Assembly (NCBI GenBank): GCA_005789685.1
Contig: SXXD01000179.1
Location: 1-8,385, forward strand
Direction of reading: 5' to 3'
Length of the DNA: 8,385 nt
Source: Burkholderiales bacterium
GTDB taxonomy: Bacteria > Pseudomonadota > Gammaproteobacteria > Burkholderiales > Burkholderiaceae_C
Both the position numbers and the translations under genes were made by a program. The notes under the pieces were generated by a model. That model was not told the DNA's origin. It ran no database searches and saw nothing but the letters and a program-made list of their open reading frames with translations. Each line of letters starts with the position of its first letter. Position 1 is the stretch's first letter. Positions 7,014 through 8,385 of this stretch are shown here, piece after piece.

Positions 7014-7601
7014 GTGAAAAAGTTTTTAATTCCGTTGGGACTGTTTTTGGGCCTGGTGATTTTTCTGGCAGTTGGCCTGAACCGAGACCCGCGCGAAATA
7101 CCTTCACCTTTGGTTGGCAAGCCGGCGCCCGCATTCTCCTTGAACACACTTGAAGCCAATGCGCCCAAGTTCGGACCTCAAGACATGAAGGGCAAAGTAT
7201 GGATGCTGAATGTCTGGGCCACTTGGTGTGTAGCGTGCCGAGAAGAACACCCTGTGTTGGTTGCTTTCTCTAAAGCCAATCAACTGCCTATTGTTGGTTT
7301 GAGTTACAAAGAAGTTCAGCCGCAAGATGAGCCAGCCGGCAAGAAGTTCACGCCCGAAGAAAAACTGCAATTTGCGCGTGATCGAAGCGCTCTTTGGCTC
7401 AAGCGACACGGCAACCCTTATGTGCTGTCTGCCGTGGATTTGGATGGCCGAGTGGGCATTGACTATGGTGTCTATGGCGTGCCAGAAACCTACGTCATTG
7501 ATAAAGAAGGTGTGATTCGATACAAGCGGGTTGGCGTGGTCACGCCCGAGTTGTTGCAGTCCACCATTTTGCCCTTGGTGCAAAAATTGAATGCCTCGTA
7601 A
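7014..7601 (+). CDS. ccmG: CcmG/DsbE, membrane-anchored thiol:disulfide oxidoreductase
   Basis: CcmG is a periplasmic thioredoxin-like protein that receives electrons from DsbD/CcdA and helps reduce apocytochrome CXXCH cysteines, directly or through CcmH. The 195-residue product has an N-terminal membrane helix (about 4-22), the redox motif WCVAC with C72 and C75, and the cis-proline segment YGVYGVPETYVID (151-163, P157). Compared with remembered E. coli CcmG, the stretch at about 101-122 (after GLSYKE and before ALWLKRHGNPY) is longer by some 15-20 residues and polar. This is probably a lineage-specific loop. The start is GTG at 7014 with only a weak AGAAAG upstream. A nine-codon reading frame (6991-7017) ends with its TGA overlapping this GTG. 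It could also be called dsbE. Confidence 0.96.
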   Translation: MKKFLIPLGLFLGLVIFLAVGLNRDPREIPSPLVGKPAPAFSLNTLEANAPKFGPQDMKGKVWMLNVWATWCVACREEHPVLVAFSKANQLPIVGLSYKEVQPQDEPAGKKFTPEEKLQFARDRSALWLKRHGNPYVLSAVDLDGRVGIDYGVYGVPETYVIDKEGVIRYKRVGVVTPELLQSTILPLVQKLNAS

Positions 7602-7619
7602 AGGCAAGTGAAAGTCAGC

Positions 7620-8111
7620 ATGAATTTGCAATCTGTTTTTTTAAAGTGGCTGTGTGTAGCAACTTGGCTCTTGTTGTCAGGCCTTGCCCCCTTACAGGCC
7701 AAGGAAGCAGTTCTTTCGGCTGAAGACCCTGTCCTTGAAAAGCGCTTGATTCACATTTCTGAAGAATTACGCTGCATGGTGTGTCAAAACGAATCGCTGG
7801 CTTCCTCGCGTGCAGAGTTGGCCAACGACTTGCGAGAAGAGGTTAGAAAACTCATTCGGGAAGACAAAAGCGACTCGCAAATCAAAGAGTACTTGGTCAC
7901 CCGCTATGGCGACTTTGTACTTTACAAACCTGAAGTCAAGCCTCTCACTTGGGTCTTGTGGTTTGGCCCCTTTTTGTTGTTGGTCATAGCCATCATGGGC
8001 ATGGCGTATTACTTGCGGCAACGTCAGGGTGCACAAAAAACCAGCCCTGTCTTGAGCGATGAAGATCGACGCAAAGTACAAGAAATTTTAAAATCTGGGG
8101 ATGCGCCATGA
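7620..8111 (+). CDS. ccmH: CcmH, cytochrome c biogenesis thiol protein
   Basis: CcmH is a membrane-anchored periplasmic thiol protein that binds apocytochrome and works with CcmF in haem ligation. From the ATG at 7620 the product is 163 residues: a signal peptide (about 1-27, likely cleavage after LQA), the family motif LRCMVCQNESL (50-60) with redox cysteines C52 and C55, a three-helix domain ending with YLVTRYGDFVLYKP (91-104), a membrane helix (about 109-131) and a short cytoplasmic tail. A GTG at 7608 would add four residues; neither start has a strong Shine-Dalgarno sequence (AAGG is only three bases before the GTG). The choice hardly affects the protein. Unlike the fused E. coli CcmH, there is no C-terminal TPR part; that role falls to the next gene, whose ATG overlaps this stop. 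Confidence 0.96.
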   Translation: MNLQSVFLKWLCVATWLLLSGLAPLQAKEAVLSAEDPVLEKRLIHISEELRCMVCQNESLASSRAELANDLREEVRKLIREDKSDSQIKEYLVTRYGDFVLYKPEVKPLTWVLWFGPFLLLVIAIMGMAYYLRQRQGAQKTSPVLSDEDRRKVQEILKSGDAP

Positions 8112-8385
8112 ATGCCAGCATGTTGTTTGTCATCATCGCGCTTGGCATTGCGCTGTGTGTTGCCGCCATTTTCTTGTGGGTCTTGTTGCGTGAGAAAAAG
8201 CCTGTGACGCAGGCTAGCCAAGCCAATGCCAATGCTAAGGTTTACCGCGATCAAATTTTAGATTTAGACCGCGAGCACGACAGTGGCCATATCAGTGATG
8301 AAGAATGGCAGCAGTCGCGCGATGAATTGAGCCTGCGCCTGCTAGAAGATACAGCTGCGGTCGATGACCCGGCGGCCAAAACCGA
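8108..8385 (+). CDS. ccmI: CcmI, apocytochrome c chaperone (N-terminal part only)
   Basis: The first 92 codons of a CcmI-like protein are present and the gene continues beyond the right edge. Seen: a hydrophobic N-terminal helix (about 5-27), a basic stretch (REKK) and then the family segment VYRDQILDLDREHDSGHISDEEW (about 45-67). This resembles the cytoplasmic loop following the first helix in CcmI proteins. A second helix and a periplasmic TPR domain that binds the C-terminal helix of apocytochrome c would be expected outside the window. The ATG overlaps the ccmH stop (ATGA) and is preceded by TGGGGA ending seven bases upstream. The identification rests on this N-terminal pattern plus position at the end of the ccm operon. 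Confidence 0.9.
   Translation, partial: MNASMLFVIIALGIALCVAAIFLWVLLREKKPVTQASQANANAKVYRDQILDLDREHDSGHISDEEWQQSRDELSLRLLEDTAAVDDPAAKT

Noticed and set aside
2312..8385. The possibility that the operon is a novel or defence-related system.
   Set aside because: Every gene matches a known component of cytochrome c maturation System I in the usual order with intact key residues. No unknown gene is inserted in it, and no repeats, transposase or CRISPR-like arrays were seen.

Overview
The window reads as ordinary proteobacterial chromosome, dense in genes and with mid-range GC by eye. It carries one complete, recognisable assembly line: the System I cytochrome c maturation operon ccmABCDEFGH plus the start of ccmI. 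Protein style (ATG/GTG starts, separate CcmH and CcmI, a CcmG with an extended loop) and the nearby molybdenum hydroxylase suggest a betaproteobacterium, perhaps a freshwater Comamonadaceae-like Burkholderiales. That placement is inference from gene style, not a phylogenetic result.

Layout. Positions 1-1610, minus strand: the first 536 codons of a molybdopterin-binding large subunit of the xanthine dehydrogenase / CO dehydrogenase family. It carries the form II (CoxL-like) active-site loop AYRGAGR and runs off the left edge. A 136-bp divergent intergenic region separates it from a plus-strand gene at 1747-2205. That gene encodes a small unrecognised protein with one N-terminal membrane helix and a helical, charged remainder. 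A clear rho-independent terminator (2223-2250) closes that unit. Immediately after it lies a near-perfect FNR/Anr-type box (2263-2276) and an extended -10 element (2295-2303), which together form a plausible oxygen-responsive promoter for the ccm operon.

From 2312 to the right edge all genes are on the plus strand and tightly packed, four of the junctions with overlapping stop/start codons. CcmA (ATPase) and CcmB (permease) work with CcmC and CcmD to load haem onto the chaperone CcmE and release it. CcmF, with CcmH and CcmI, takes haem from CcmE and attaches it to apocytochrome CXXCH motifs. CcmG and CcmH supply reductant to keep the apocytochrome cysteines free. Every key catalytic or ligand residue checked is present, so the operon looks functional.

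I found no mobile element, CRISPR array, RNA gene or evidence of a new multi-gene system. The points most worth a second look are the FNR-type ccm promoter with an extremely short or absent leader, the uncharacterised form II CoxL-like enzyme, and the orphan membrane-anchored protein between them.
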